64,000 nt of DNA from an uncultured Collinsella sp. (GTDB lineage: Bacteria > Actinomycetota > Coriobacteriia > Coriobacteriales > Coriobacteriaceae). The position numbers and the translations under genes are program-made. The stretch lies in NCBI GenBank assembly GCA_900556875.1, contig USQQ01000006.1:42070-106069 (forward strand), given 5' to 3'. This document shows, one piece after another, positions 56,481-64,000 of the stretch. How positions within the stretch are numbered: the first letter of the stretch is position 1; every line of letters starts with the position of its first letter. The notes beneath the pieces were generated by a model, which did no database searches, was not told the origin of the DNA, and was given only the letters and a program-made list of their open reading frames with translations.

Positions 56481-57494
56481 ATGGCATATCCCGTATTTGA
56501 CCTACACTGCGACACCGCCGACCGCATCGGCTGGGCCACGCTCGATCTCGACCTGCGCTTTACCGCCGGCACCGACGGTTATTTCCCCGGCGACGAAACG
56601 CATCCGCAAGATTTCGACCTCATCGAGGGCAACGCCTGCGCCATCTCGCTCGCAAAGATCGGCAACACGCCGTGGGCACAGTGCTTCGCCACGTTTGTCC
56701 CCGACGAGATTCCCACCGCCCACGCCGCGCGCTTCCAGGCGCAGATCATGGCGCACATGAGTGGTCAGGCAATGCTCAACCACGACCGCATGGTCAACGT
56801 ACGCAGCGCGGCAGACATTCGCCCCGCGCTCAAGGACGGCAAGGTCGCTTGCATCCACACCATCGAAAACGCCACGTTCTTTGCCGAGGACCCCGCGCTG
56901 ATCGAAGTGCTCAAGAGCCTGGGCGTACTCATGTCATCACTCAGCTGGAACGCGCAGGGGCCGCTCGCGAGCGGCCACGACACCCACGCCGGCCTCACCG
57001 CCGCCGGCATCGAGGCGCTTACGCAGATGGAGCACGTCGGCATGGTGCTCGACGTCTCCCATCTTAACGACGAGTGCTTTAACGAGGTTGTCGCCCACGC
57101 CACGCGCCCCTTCGTCGCCAGCCACTCCAACTCCCGCACCGTCTGCGGCGTCAAGCGCAACCTCACCGACGACCAGTTCCGCACCATTCGCGACATGGGC
57201 GGCATCGTCGGCCTCAACTACTGCAGCGAGTTCCTATCCAACGACGCAACCGACGAGACCGCCGCAGATGTCACCTTCGACCAGCTGGCGGCCCATATCG
57301 AACACTGGCTTGACCTGGGCGGCGAGGACGTCATCGCGCTCGGCGGCGACTGGGACGGCGCCACGGTGCCCGCTTTCCTCTCCGATGCCAGCAAGATGCC
57401 CGAGTTCCAGAACATGCTTTCCAAGCATTTTGGCAAGACCGTGATGCAAAAGCTCTGCAGCGACAACGCGCTCGCCTTCTTTGAGCGTTATTAA
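56481..57494 (+). CDS. Membrane-dipeptidase-family metallopeptidase
   Basis: 337 residues of peptidase family M19, zinc dipeptidases that cleave dipeptides including D-amino-acid and beta-lactam-type bonds. FDLHCDTADR starts the metal site (HxD), with IHTIENATF (Glu), LDVSHLNDECF, SHSNSRTVCGVKRNL, and GGDWDGATVP. No signal peptide is seen, so it is probably cytosolic. GGAGG lies four bases before ATG 56481. Confidence 0.88.
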   Translation: MAYPVFDLHCDTADRIGWATLDLDLRFTAGTDGYFPGDETHPQDFDLIEGNACAISLAKIGNTPWAQCFATFVPDEIPTAHAARFQAQIMAHMSGQAMLNHDRMVNVRSAADIRPALKDGKVACIHTIENATFFAEDPALIEVLKSLGVLMSSLSWNAQGPLASGHDTHAGLTAAGIEALTQMEHVGMVLDVSHLNDECFNEVVAHATRPFVASHSNSRTVCGVKRNLTDDQFRTIRDMGGIVGLNYCSEFLSNDATDETAADVTFDQLAAHIEHWLDLGGEDVIALGGDWDGATVPAFLSDASKMPEFQNMLSKHFGKTVMQKLCSDNALAFFERY

Positions 57495-57510
57495 TTTCAC
57501 ATCCCTTGAG

Positions 57511-57546
57511 CGGGCCGGCATGCCGAACGGTCGACATGCCGGCCCG
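57511..57546 (+). terminator. Hairpin between dipeptidase and YgjP-like genes
   Basis: CGGGCCGGCATG (57511-57522) pairs perfectly with CATGCCGGCCCG (57535-57546). No T-run follows; the next gene's ribosome binding site comes ten bases later. Confidence 0.55.
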
Positions 57547-57568
57547 TCCCCAATCCAAAGGACCGCTT

Positions 57569-58345
57569 TTGACGCAGCAGTTTACGATTTCCGCATCCCG
57601 ACCGGATGGGACGCCCATCCCCGTCGTCGTTACCAAAAAGTGCGTCAAGAACTTCAACCTACGCGTCACTTCGAGCGGTGAGGTCCACGCCAGCGCACCG
57701 CTCGGCGCCACCCGCGAGCGTATCGAAGCGTTTGTGAAGCGCAACAGCGCCTGGATTACCAGCCGACTTGCCCAGCGCGAGCAGCGTCAGGCGACGGCAC
57801 GAGAGCCGCTCAGCCCCTCGTCCATCATTGCACTTTGGGGCAAGCCCATCACGGTACAGGATGCACTCGATCACAACTTTGCATTACCCGCACCGCGACC
57901 CAAACAGGCCACCTTCGCAAGTTTTATGGGTACCGATGAATCGGGCGAAGGCCCGCAGGCCAAGCGGCACGCAATCCTCGACGGCCTAAAGTCCGACGAG
58001 CTCCAAGCCCACATCGACCAGCTCTACGCGTCCGAGGTCACCGCAGCGCTACGCGACATCGTGCACGCGTACGAAATCGCAATGGGCGTCGCCGTGGCTC
58101 GCGTCTCCGTGCGCAGCATGAAAACGCGTTGGGGCTCCTGCACACCCAAAACCGGCGCCATTCGCATCGCGCGCGAGCTCGCCGCCTACCCTGTCGAATG
58201 CCTCGACATGGTTGTCGCCCACGAGCTCGTCCACTTGCTCGAGCCAAGCCACAATCAGCGGTTTCACGCCCTGCTCGACACGTACTGCCCTAACAATAGA
58301 GCTCTGTCGCAGCGGCTCAAGCAGCCACCCCTCAACAAGCTCTAG
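57569..58345 (+). CDS. YgjP/SprT-like metalloprotease (DUF45)
   Basis: 258 residues. The zincin motif VVAHELVHLLEPSHNQRF (HExxH plus a third His) lies near the C-terminus, preceded by KTRWGSCTPKTGAIRIA, the YgjP signature. N-terminal beta strands include VTSSGEVHASAPLGATRERIEAFV. Function in most bacteria is unknown. TTG 57569 has AAAGGA six bases upstream and gives the protein start MTQQFTISA, which I prefer to the frame's earlier ATG, located before the hairpin. Confidence 0.83.
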   Translation: MTQQFTISASRPDGTPIPVVVTKKCVKNFNLRVTSSGEVHASAPLGATRERIEAFVKRNSAWITSRLAQREQRQATAREPLSPSSIIALWGKPITVQDALDHNFALPAPRPKQATFASFMGTDESGEGPQAKRHAILDGLKSDELQAHIDQLYASEVTAALRDIVHAYEIAMGVAVARVSVRSMKTRWGSCTPKTGAIRIARELAAYPVECLDMVVAHELVHLLEPSHNQRFHALLDTYCPNNRALSQRLKQPPLNKL

Positions 58346-58351
58346 CGTCGA

Positions 58352-58837
58352 CTAGCGCACGCGCTCGATCTCGACGCCGCAGCTTGCCAGGGGCAGGCCA
58401 ACAGGAGCCCACGGCTTATCGAGCTTTATGCGCACACCAAGCAGCGAGGGATAACGGCGCAGCAGCATCTGGGCTGTCCCCTCGGCTGCCGCCTCGATGA
58501 GCTTAAACGTGTGCTCGCGCAGATAGCCATCGACATCGTGGCACACCGAGCCGTAGTCAATCGAGGCGTCCAGGTTATCGTGCTCCCCCGCCGCGCGCAG
58601 GTCGGCATAGAGCACCAGAGAAACGATGAACTTCTGACCCAGCGCATTCTCCTCGGGATACACGCCATGGTTGGCAAAAACCTCAAGGCCGTCAATGACA
58701 ATGCGATCGGCATGGCGCAGATCGTCATAGCTCACGTGAGGCACCGCCGTTGCGGTGGATATTTCGCCCCTTCCACGGCGGGCGAGCTCAGCACCTTCGG
58801 TCTTGGTTGCATTCTCGGGCAGTTTCTTGTTACTCAA
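58352..58837 (-). CDS. folB: Dihydroneopterin aldolase (FolB)
   Basis: 161 residues. About 40-161 are the FolB fold: IVIDGLEVFANHGVYPEEN, LGQKFIVSLVLYADL, DASIDYGSVCHDV, FKLIEAAAEGTAQML and a late RIKLDKPWAP. It splits dihydroneopterin on the way to folate. The 35 or so residues in front, polar and outside the fold, come from a TTG start with GAAGGAG nine bases away; a shorter protein is possible. It is transcribed after folE and an HD gene in one short operon. Confidence 0.88.
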   Translation of the reverse strand: MSNKKLPENATKTEGAELARRGRGEISTATAVPHVSYDDLRHADRIVIDGLEVFANHGVYPEENALGQKFIVSLVLYADLRAAGEHDNLDASIDYGSVCHDVDGYLREHTFKLIEAAAEGTAQMLLRRYPSLLGVRIKLDKPWAPVGLPLASCGVEIERVR

Positions 58838-58880
58838 TGCGATCGTCTCCTTCGTTTAGAACCCCGACCGCGCAAACTAA

Positions 58881-59462
58881 CTACACGCGAATCGACAGGT
58901 TCTTTTTATCATCGCTCCAGTTGCAAGCATTGCGCGCGGGGCATGCAAAGCAGGCACGCGACGCTTTATCGGCTGCATAGAGCAGACGCTCAAGCGGTTG
59001 GCTGTTCACGCGCAGCTTTCGATGGCCTAAAATGGCCGTCTTAATGGCTGCGGCATCGGCCGGCTCAAACGCCACGTCATCGGGCATGCCGCCGAGAATC
59101 GCATCAGCGACGCGCTCGCTTGCAACATCATGGGATATACCCGATTCATACTGTTCATCTTTGCCGATATCGTGAAGAAGTGCCGTGGCGTAGATGACCT
59201 CGCGGTCAAATTCGAGCTGTTCCTCGAGATTCTTGATCCACATAATGCGAGCGACATCGAGCAGATGGTCAATACCATGGCGGCAAAAGATGCGCCCCGA
59301 TTCCAACTGTGCAATGTTGCCCAGGTGCCGCCGGAACAGCCCGTTGGCACAAATGTAATCAATGCGAGGCATAGCGCCAAAGGGGGCCAGGCCCGAAGCC
59401 ATAAAGCCGCGACGCGACGTCCCCTCATTGGTCTTCGATGCAAAGTCGTTGACGACCTTCAT
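58881..59462 (-). CDS. HD-domain phosphohydrolase
   Basis: 193 residues with the HD metal signature: FCRHGIDHLLDVARI, YATALLHDIGKDEQYE, HRKLRV later, and a Cys-rich ending RACFACPARNACNW whose three Cys could hold a metal or cluster. Located between folE and folB, starting two bases after the folE stop, it is a good candidate for a pterin or nucleotide phosphate hydrolase that follows FolE, but this is inference from position. The start is ATG 59462. Confidence 0.8.
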   Translation of the reverse strand: MKVVNDFASKTNEGTSRRGFMASGLAPFGAMPRIDYICANGLFRRHLGNIAQLESGRIFCRHGIDHLLDVARIMWIKNLEEQLEFDREVIYATALLHDIGKDEQYESGISHDVASERVADAILGGMPDDVAFEPADAAAIKTAILGHRKLRVNSQPLERLLYAADKASRACFACPARNACNWSDDKKNLSIRV

Positions 59463-59464
59463 GG

Positions 59465-60022
59465 TTAACGGCCCAGCATCCTAAAGAATCGCTCCTCGAG
59501 CGCGGGATCGGTCTCAAAGACGCCGCGGCGAGCGAGCGTCACGGTCTTGGTGCCGGGCTTTTGCACGCCACGCATCGTCATGCACATATGCTCAGCTTCC
59601 ATGAGCACGATCGCTCCCTGGGGAGCCAGATAGTCCATGAGGGCATCGGCGACCTGCGCACACAGCTGTTCCTGCAGCTGCAGGCGGCGGGCATAGACCT
59701 CAACCGTGCGGGCGAGCTTAGACAGACCCGCCACGCGACCATTGGGGATATAGCCAATCGCGGCCTTGCCATAAAACGGCAGCAGATGGTGCTCGCACAG
59801 CGAGTAAAACGTGATGTCGCGCTCGATAACCAAATCGTTCGAAGCGACGGCAAAGGTTTTAGACAGGTGCTCCTCGGCACTCTGGTCCATACCGCCGGCA
59901 ATCTCGCCATACATACGGGCAACGCGCGCCGGGGTTTCCAGCAGGCCCTCACGAGTTGGGTCCTCGCCTATGCCCTCAAGCAACAGCTTAATGGCGGCCT
60001 CGACTTTTTCCTGATCGACCAT
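59465..60022 (-). CDS. folE: GTP cyclohydrolase I
   Basis: 185 residues; converts GTP to dihydroneopterin triphosphate, the first step of folate synthesis. Zinc and active-site motifs SLCEHHLLPFYGKAAIGYIP, KLARTVEVYARRLQLQEQL and MEAEHMCMTMRGVQKPG are intact. Length is typical. ATG 60022 has GTGAGG five bases upstream, and 21 earlier codons are excluded. It follows nrdG and precedes the HD and folB genes. Confidence 0.95.
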   Translation of the reverse strand: MVDQEKVEAAIKLLLEGIGEDPTREGLLETPARVARMYGEIAGGMDQSAEEHLSKTFAVASNDLVIERDITFYSLCEHHLLPFYGKAAIGYIPNGRVAGLSKLARTVEVYARRLQLQEQLCAQVADALMDYLAPQGAIVLMEAEHMCMTMRGVQKPGTKTVTLARRGVFETDPALEERFFRMLGR

Positions 60023-60088
60023 CTGGGCCTCACTTTTCCGATTTTGCGTTCGCGCTATGTTACCACGCCCTCCGGCATCGACCACAAG

Positions 60089-60670
60089 CTACATAGTATG
60101 GGTCGAATAGACCGGATCATCACGCCAAAGCTCCACAGCGTCGCAAAGCGCAACGCCCTCACGCTCGGCACGGGCACGCGTGGCGTTCATATCGATCACG
60201 CGCTGATTGCTCGAGCCCCTAAAGCGCAACGAGATATCGTACAAGTCCTGAACAAACGGGCCATCCACCAACATATCGAGGCAGGCAAGGATACGGTCCG
60301 TCGCCTCGGTATGGTGACGGCCACCCGGCATAAGCTCCTCGAGCACGTCGCCGGTAAAGCACCAAATGGTCTTGCCCGACCCTGCAGGATAGGCCGCACG
60401 CACGCGTTCGATAAAGTCAACAAGCCCCGCCTGATTCTCGGGCTCCATAGGCTCGCCGCCCAGAATCGTCAGGCCATCGATAAAGGGATGGTCGAGACTC
60501 TCGATAATCTTGTCCTCGATGGCGCGATCAAAGGGCTCGCCCGCAGCAAAGTCCCACGCGACAGAGTTAAAGCAGTTCTTGCACCCACGACGGCACCCGC
60601 TCACAAACAGAGAAGTACGAACGCCTTCCCCATCAGCAATGTCGAAATACTTAATGTTCGCGTAGTTCAT
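60089..60670 (-). CDS. nrdG: Anaerobic ribonucleotide-reductase activase (radical SAM)
   Basis: 193 residues; forms the glycyl radical on NrdD. The radical-SAM cluster motif is SGCRRGCKNCFN (CxxxCxxC), then ILGGEPMEPENQ and WCFTGDVLEEL. ATG 60670 has GGGAGAG six bases upstream. This ribosome binding site spans the edge of a hairpin element flanked by a nine-base direct repeat, so the element may have been inserted at the gene's very start. The nrdD stop is 426 bases upstream, an unusually wide gap for this pair. Confidence 0.93.
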   Translation of the reverse strand: MNYANIKYFDIADGEGVRTSLFVSGCRRGCKNCFNSVAWDFAAGEPFDRAIEDKIIESLDHPFIDGLTILGGEPMEPENQAGLVDFIERVRAAYPAGSGKTIWCFTGDVLEELMPGGRHHTEATDRILACLDMLVDGPFVQDLYDISLRFRGSSNQRVIDMNATRARAEREGVALCDAVELWRDDPVYSTHTM

Positions 60671-60785
60671 AGGTAACTCTCCCGGGAGGCCGGGACATAT
60701 CATCCCGTCCTCAAACATTCTCGGCCTTCGGCCTGCGAAACTGCGGGCGGGACGATATGTCCCGGCCTCATGCAAAAGGTAACTC
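60671..60785. mobile_element. MITE-like hairpin element with 9-bp flanking direct repeats
   Basis: AGGTAACTC occurs at 60671-60679 and again at 60777-60785. Between them, arms at 60686-60707 and 60748-60769 (22 bases, one mismatch, beginning GAGGCCGGGACATATC) form a long hairpin with a further GGCC/GGCC hairpin in the loop. A direct repeat around a palindromic, non-coding unit is the pattern of a small inserted element; no transposase is encoded. Confidence 0.5.
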
Positions 60786-60919
60786 AATGAACGAAGCGAA
60801 CATCGAGCATAGGGTTCGAGGTCCAATAAAAACTGGGTTGCGGCTCAACCGCCATCGCAAGTAAATCGCAGCTGCAGCTCGAATTATTTCCGCTAAGAAC
60901 TTCGAGGAGTGAGCAGGCT
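60786..60919. other. Rest of the nrdD-nrdG gap, no gene found
   Basis: The 426-base gap between nrdD and nrdG is mostly two fold-back elements. The sequence between them shows no open frame with a ribosome binding site. A short GGTTGCGGCTCAACC hairpin lies near 60836-60850. Confidence 0.5.
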
Positions 60920-61113
60920 GCGTGCTGCATCTCAGCTACATCAACTTGGCTGCCCCGTAGCGAGGCCCCGGACCTTTGCTCGATATGAGTTCCGCACGAA
61001 CAGGAGGCGCCAGTGGCGCCTCCGTCGTGAGCCAGGACTGTCCGAAATAGCGAGCAAAGGTCCGGGGCCTCGCTACGGGGCAGCCTGGGATGGTTATTAG
61101 AGATGCAGCACGC
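60920..61113. repeat. Long fold-back element overlapping the nrdD 3' end
   Basis: Perfect 35-base arms at 60948-60982 and 61051-61085 enclose 68 bases that hold another palindrome (GGAGGCGCC/GGCGCCTCC at 61003-61023) flanked by CACGA/TCGTG. An outer pair, GCGTGCTGCATCTC (60920-60933) and its complement (61100-61113), includes the last codons of nrdD. The strand could not be assigned. Whether it is a mobile repeat, a transcribed hairpin or an invertible segment is unknown. Confidence 0.65.
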
Positions 61114-63319
61114 GGTCGCGGATCTCCTCGGTTCGGCCCTGGTTCCAGAATTGGGTGCCGATGTAGCCGCACGTACGACGGGCGACGTTCATCTTCTCCT
61201 GGTCGCGGTTGCCACAGCTGGGGCACTCCCACACCAGCTTGCCGTCATCCTCGACAATCTTGATCTCGCCATCGTAGCCGCATACCTGGCAGTAGTCGCT
61301 CTTGGTGTTGAGCTCGGCGTACATGATGTTGTCGTAGATGTACTGCATCACGCGGATGACAGCCTTGAGGTTGTCCTGCATGTTGGGAACCTCGACATAG
61401 GAGATGGCACCGCCCGGCGAAAGCTGCTGGAACATGCCCTCAAACTTAAGCTTGTCGAAGGCATCGATCTCCTCGGACACGTGGACGTGATAGCTGTTAG
61501 TGATGTAGCCCTTGTCCGTCACGCCCGGGATAATGCCGAAACGACGCTGCAGGCACTTGGCGAACTTGTAGGTCGTCGACTCCAACGGCGTGCCGTACAG
61601 CGAGAAATCGATGTCGCTCGCAGCCTTCCACTCCGCGCACTTGTCGTTCATGCGCTGCATGACGGCCATGGCAAACGGCGTGCCCTCCTTCTCGGTATGG
61701 CTGTGGCCCGTCATGTACTTGACGCACTCATACAGGCCGGCATACCCCAGGCTGATGGTGGAATAGCCGCCCACGAGCAGCTTGTCGATCGTCTCGCCCT
61801 TCTTCAGACGGGCGAGGGCACCGTACTGCCAAAGAATCGGTGCGGCGTCAGAAAGCGTGCCCATCAGACGCTCATGGCGGCACAGCAGGGCGCGGTGGCA
61901 CAGCTCAAGGCGCTCGTCGAAGATCTTCCAGAACTTGTCCATGTCCTGATGCGAGCTCAGCGCGACATCGGGCAGGTTGATGGTCACAACGCCCTGGTTA
62001 AAGCGACCATAGTACTTAGGCTTGGTCGGGTCATAATTCAGCGCGTTGGCGACATTGTTAAAGCCGTTGCCCGAACGGTCGGGCGTCAGGAAGCTGCGGC
62101 AACCCATGCAGGTGTAGCAATCGCCATTGCCGGCGGTCTCGCCCTTAGACAGCTTGAGCTCGCGCATCTTCTTCTCGGAGATGTAATCGGGCACCATGCG
62201 CTTGGCGGTGCACTTAGCAGCCAACTGAGTCAGGTAGAAGTACGGGGAATCCTCGTAAACGTTATCGTCCTCGAGTACATAGATAAGCTTGGGGAATGCC
62301 GGGGTAATCCACACGCCGGCTTCGTTCTTAACGCCCTCATAGCGCTGACGAAGCGTCTCCTCCACAATCATGGCAAGGTCGTGCTTCTCCTGGGGCGTAC
62401 GGGCCTCATTGAGATACATAAAGACCGTCACGAACGGTGCCTGGCCATTCGTGGTCATAAGGGTCACGACCTGATACTGAATCGTCTGGACGCCGCGACG
62501 AATCTCATCGCGCAGGCGATCCTCAACGACCTCGCGCACCTTCTCGGCAGACGCCGAGACACCGAGCTCCTCAAGCTCGCGAGCGACCTCGCCGCGAATC
62601 TTTTGACGGCTCACCTCAACGAACGGGGCGAGATGGGTCAGCGAAATAGACTGGCCGCCGTACTGGGAGGAAGCAACCTGGGCGATGATCTGCGTCGCGA
62701 TGTTGCAAGCGGTCGAGAAGCTGTGCGGCTTCTCGATCAGCGTACCCGAGATAACGGTGCCGTTCTGGAGCATGTCCTCCAGGTTCACCAGATCGCAGTT
62801 GTGCATGTGCTGGGCAAAGTAATCCGAATCGTGGAAATGGATCAGGCCCTCATTATGGGCATCCACGATCTCCTGGGGCAGCAGCACGCGCTGGGTCAGG
62901 TCCTTGGAAATCTCGCCGGCCATATAGTCGCGCTGAACGGAGTTGACGGTCGGGTTCTTGTTGGAGTTCTCCTGCTTGACCTCTTCGTTATTGCACTCAA
63001 TCAGCGACAGGATCTTGTCGTCGGTCGTGTTCTTTTGGCGCTTCAGGCTCTGAACATAGCGATAGATGATGTAGTGGCGGGCAACCTCGTAGCAGTCGAG
63101 ACGCATGATCTCGTCCTCGACCAGATCCTGAATCTCCTCGACCGAAACGGTGTGGCCCGCGTTCTCGCATGCCTCGGCGACGTTTTGCGCCGCATAAACC
63201 ACCTGGCGGTCGGTAAGACGAGAGCCCTCCTCGACCTCCAAGTTGGCGGCGCGAATCGCATTGACGATCTTATCGATGTCAAAGACAACCTCGGTGCCGC
63301 TGCGCTTGATGATCTTCAT
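61097..63319 (-). CDS. nrdD: Anaerobic ribonucleoside-triphosphate reductase
   Basis: 740 residues of the oxygen-sensitive class III enzyme that makes deoxynucleotides. An N-terminal ATP-cone (about 1-95, KRSGTEVVFDIDKIVNAI) controls activity. The barrel includes HFHDSDYFAQHMHNCDL and GDCYTCMGCRSF. The C-terminus has zinc pairs CQVCG and CPSCG and the glycyl-radical loop RRTCGYIG. Length fits. ATG 63319 has GAGG seven bases upstream; the longer frame is rejected. Tandem NrdR boxes cover the promoter. Confidence 0.95.
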   Translation of the reverse strand: MKIIKRSGTEVVFDIDKIVNAIRAANLEVEEGSRLTDRQVVYAAQNVAEACENAGHTVSVEEIQDLVEDEIMRLDCYEVARHYIIYRYVQSLKRQKNTTDDKILSLIECNNEEVKQENSNKNPTVNSVQRDYMAGEISKDLTQRVLLPQEIVDAHNEGLIHFHDSDYFAQHMHNCDLVNLEDMLQNGTVISGTLIEKPHSFSTACNIATQIIAQVASSQYGGQSISLTHLAPFVEVSRQKIRGEVARELEELGVSASAEKVREVVEDRLRDEIRRGVQTIQYQVVTLMTTNGQAPFVTVFMYLNEARTPQEKHDLAMIVEETLRQRYEGVKNEAGVWITPAFPKLIYVLEDDNVYEDSPYFYLTQLAAKCTAKRMVPDYISEKKMRELKLSKGETAGNGDCYTCMGCRSFLTPDRSGNGFNNVANALNYDPTKPKYYGRFNQGVVTINLPDVALSSHQDMDKFWKIFDERLELCHRALLCRHERLMGTLSDAAPILWQYGALARLKKGETIDKLLVGGYSTISLGYAGLYECVKYMTGHSHTEKEGTPFAMAVMQRMNDKCAEWKAASDIDFSLYGTPLESTTYKFAKCLQRRFGIIPGVTDKGYITNSYHVHVSEEIDAFDKLKFEGMFQQLSPGGAISYVEVPNMQDNLKAVIRVMQYIYDNIMYAELNTKSDYCQVCGYDGEIKIVEDDGKLVWECPSCGNRDQEKMNVARRTCGYIGTQFWNQGRTEEIRDRVLHL

Positions 63320-63544
63320 CCTCTTGCCTCTTTCGCGTCGTAGTCTCATTGCGTTTCAGAGCCAAACGATGCCCGGCAGGGCTTGCCCCCGTCTTGCGGC
63401 GCCGTCGCGCAATCTGTGTTCTCGATAAACCATAAGCCTCCATGCGGACATTCCCAAGAGCCGATCAAGCGGCTCAAGGACACGTTCAAAAGAGGCAGTT
63501 AAGGTCTTCGTTCTCTGTCCGCCATCTATCATACGACAAAGAGG

Positions 63545-63592
63545 CATCTATATCCTGTATTCTTTTTTTAGGTCAAACACAACATATAGTGT
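63545..63592. promoter_or_regulatory. nrdD promoter with tandem NrdR boxes
   Basis: Box 1, ACACAACATATAGTGT (63577-63592), matches the NrdR consensus at 15 of 16 positions; box 2 (63545-63560) matches at about 10 of 16 and begins 32 bases away, close to three helical turns. On the minus strand TTGACC (63576-63571), 18 bases and TATAGA (63552-63547) form the promoter, so the boxes cover the -35 and -10 regions. NrdR represses ribonucleotide reductases when dATP/ATP is high. No nrdR gene is in the window. Confidence 0.7.
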
Positions 63593-63604
63593 TTCAGCAG
63601 GTCA

Positions 63605-63900
63605 AAGCAATTAGTCATTTTGCAGACGCATTAATTATGAGGGGTTCTTGGCAAGTCGGTAAAACGTTACCAACACGGCTACCTGCATGGCAGTTATAAA
63701 ACCCCCTTAGTCAAGCCGCTGACAAATCCTACCAAAACCAAGCCGCTCACGCCAAAAGAATCCAAAAGATTATGCTTGACCAACATGTTGCGGTCACGAT
63801 CGGCCAGGACGTATGCAATCTGCCGGCACCTCTACGGGATGCGAAGACCATCGCGTACAGACCTTGGATCAATATTTGGCGGCTTATTTGGCGGCGTGCT
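63605..63900. other. Gap between nrdD promoter and the tRNA terminator, no gene found
   Basis: About 300 bases of lower GC content. Plus-strand frames here are short and lack ribosome binding sites. No repeat, RNA or promoter could be supported beyond a small GGCGG tandem motif near 63877-63895. Confidence 0.4.
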
Positions 63901-63907
63901 TGGTGGC

Positions 63908-63945
63908 AAAACAAAACAGCCCAGAGGACATAGCCTCTGAGCTGT
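63908..63945 (-). terminator. Terminator of the tRNA transcript
   Basis: On the minus strand ACAGC/GCTGT plus CAGAGG/CCTCTG arms (63916-63927 with 63934-63945) are followed by TTTTGTTTT, a typical intrinsic terminator, about eight bases past the tRNA. Confidence 0.75.
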
Positions 63946-63952
63946 GAACATT

Positions 63953-64000
63953 TGGTGGGCGTTAGAAGATTTGAACTTCTGACCTCTTCCGTGTCAGGGA
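63953..64000 (-). tRNA. tRNA-Val (anticodon GAC), 5' part outside the window
   Basis: Read leftward from the edge: anticodon loop CTGACAC (anticodon GAC), 3' anticodon stem GGAAG, variable AGGTC, T arm AGAAG-TTCAAAT-CTTCT, acceptor strand AACGCCC, then ACCA. The encoded CCA and the loop numbering support a genuine tRNA. The D arm and 5' acceptor strand lie beyond 64000. Confidence 0.85.

Noticed and set aside
60909..61232. Two overlapping short frames on opposite strands that share the peptide block VARPRTFARY
   Set aside because: The shared peptide is just the 35-bp inverted repeat read from both strands; not evidence for a gene family.
61103..63343. 746-codon plus-strand open frame opposite nrdD
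   Set aside because: Same antisense artefact; no recognisable domain and no start signal.

Overview
The window is about 60 percent GC, with densely packed, short-gapped genes. It looks like chromosomal DNA of a strictly anaerobic Coriobacteriia member, most probably Collinsella. The evidence is an oxygen-sensitive class III ribonucleotide reductase, an L-lactate dehydrogenase, a flavodoxin beside a DUF3793 protein, acetylase-type lysine synthesis, and actinobacterial-style promoters and SOS boxes. The genus is an inference from gene content, not from a marker gene. No rRNA, prophage, insertion sequence or CRISPR array is seen. One tRNA, tRNA-Val(GAC), is cut by the right edge, and the first codons of a minus-strand gene are cut by the left edge.

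Region by region: 172-4201 is a lysine operon led by a lysine riboswitch, with diaminopimelate decarboxylase and dihydrodipicolinate synthase joined in one reading frame, then dapB and a dapH-type acetyltransferase. 4202-17409 holds mostly housekeeping genes: a nucleoid protein, a DUF2974 hydrolase, lactate dehydrogenase, an aminotransferase, NAD synthetase, a small two-gene module, two unusual low-complexity proteins, EttA and an SdpR/SdpI pair. 17709-19303 holds TcdA and TatD. 19384-30772 is an eleven-gene catabolic island, transcribed right to left behind a GntR/UTRA regulator. It combines a fructoselysine-operon-like core (SIS deglycase, AP-endonuclease-2-fold epimerase, two PfkB kinases) with a YfcC-type carrier, two amidohydrolase-fold proteins with eroded metal sites, YjbQ, BtpA and an FGGY kinase.

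30923-37290 holds HAD phosphatases, phosphoglucose isomerase, a reduced Fe-ADH-like domain, and a damage-inducible Y-family polymerase with a YolD partner behind two tandem SOS boxes. 37317-42265 holds a copper-type HMA protein, the DUF3793/flavodoxin pair and a polar amino-acid ABC importer whose permease carries an extra exported domain. 42413-48973 is a mixed set: endonuclease IV, oxidoreductases, a cyclase, a ketopantoate-reductase-like protein and an exported protein. 49285-51770 is metY with a divergent LysR gene, and the metY leader encodes a Cys-containing 17-residue peptide. 51870-58345 holds RNase HI, an oxidoreductase, acylphosphatase, a Fur-family regulator, a HAD phosphatase, a UreE-like/SlyD-like pair, a dipeptidase and a YgjP-like metalloprotein. 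58352-63319 reads leftward as nrdD, nrdG, folE, an HD protein and folB, with two long fold-back elements between nrdD and nrdG and tandem NrdR boxes over the nrdD promoter.

Intergenic regions are rich in long perfect hairpins. At least two families share a conserved core while their stems differ in sequence but remain self-complementary. In several places a terminator-like hairpin sits directly against the ribosome binding site of the next gene.
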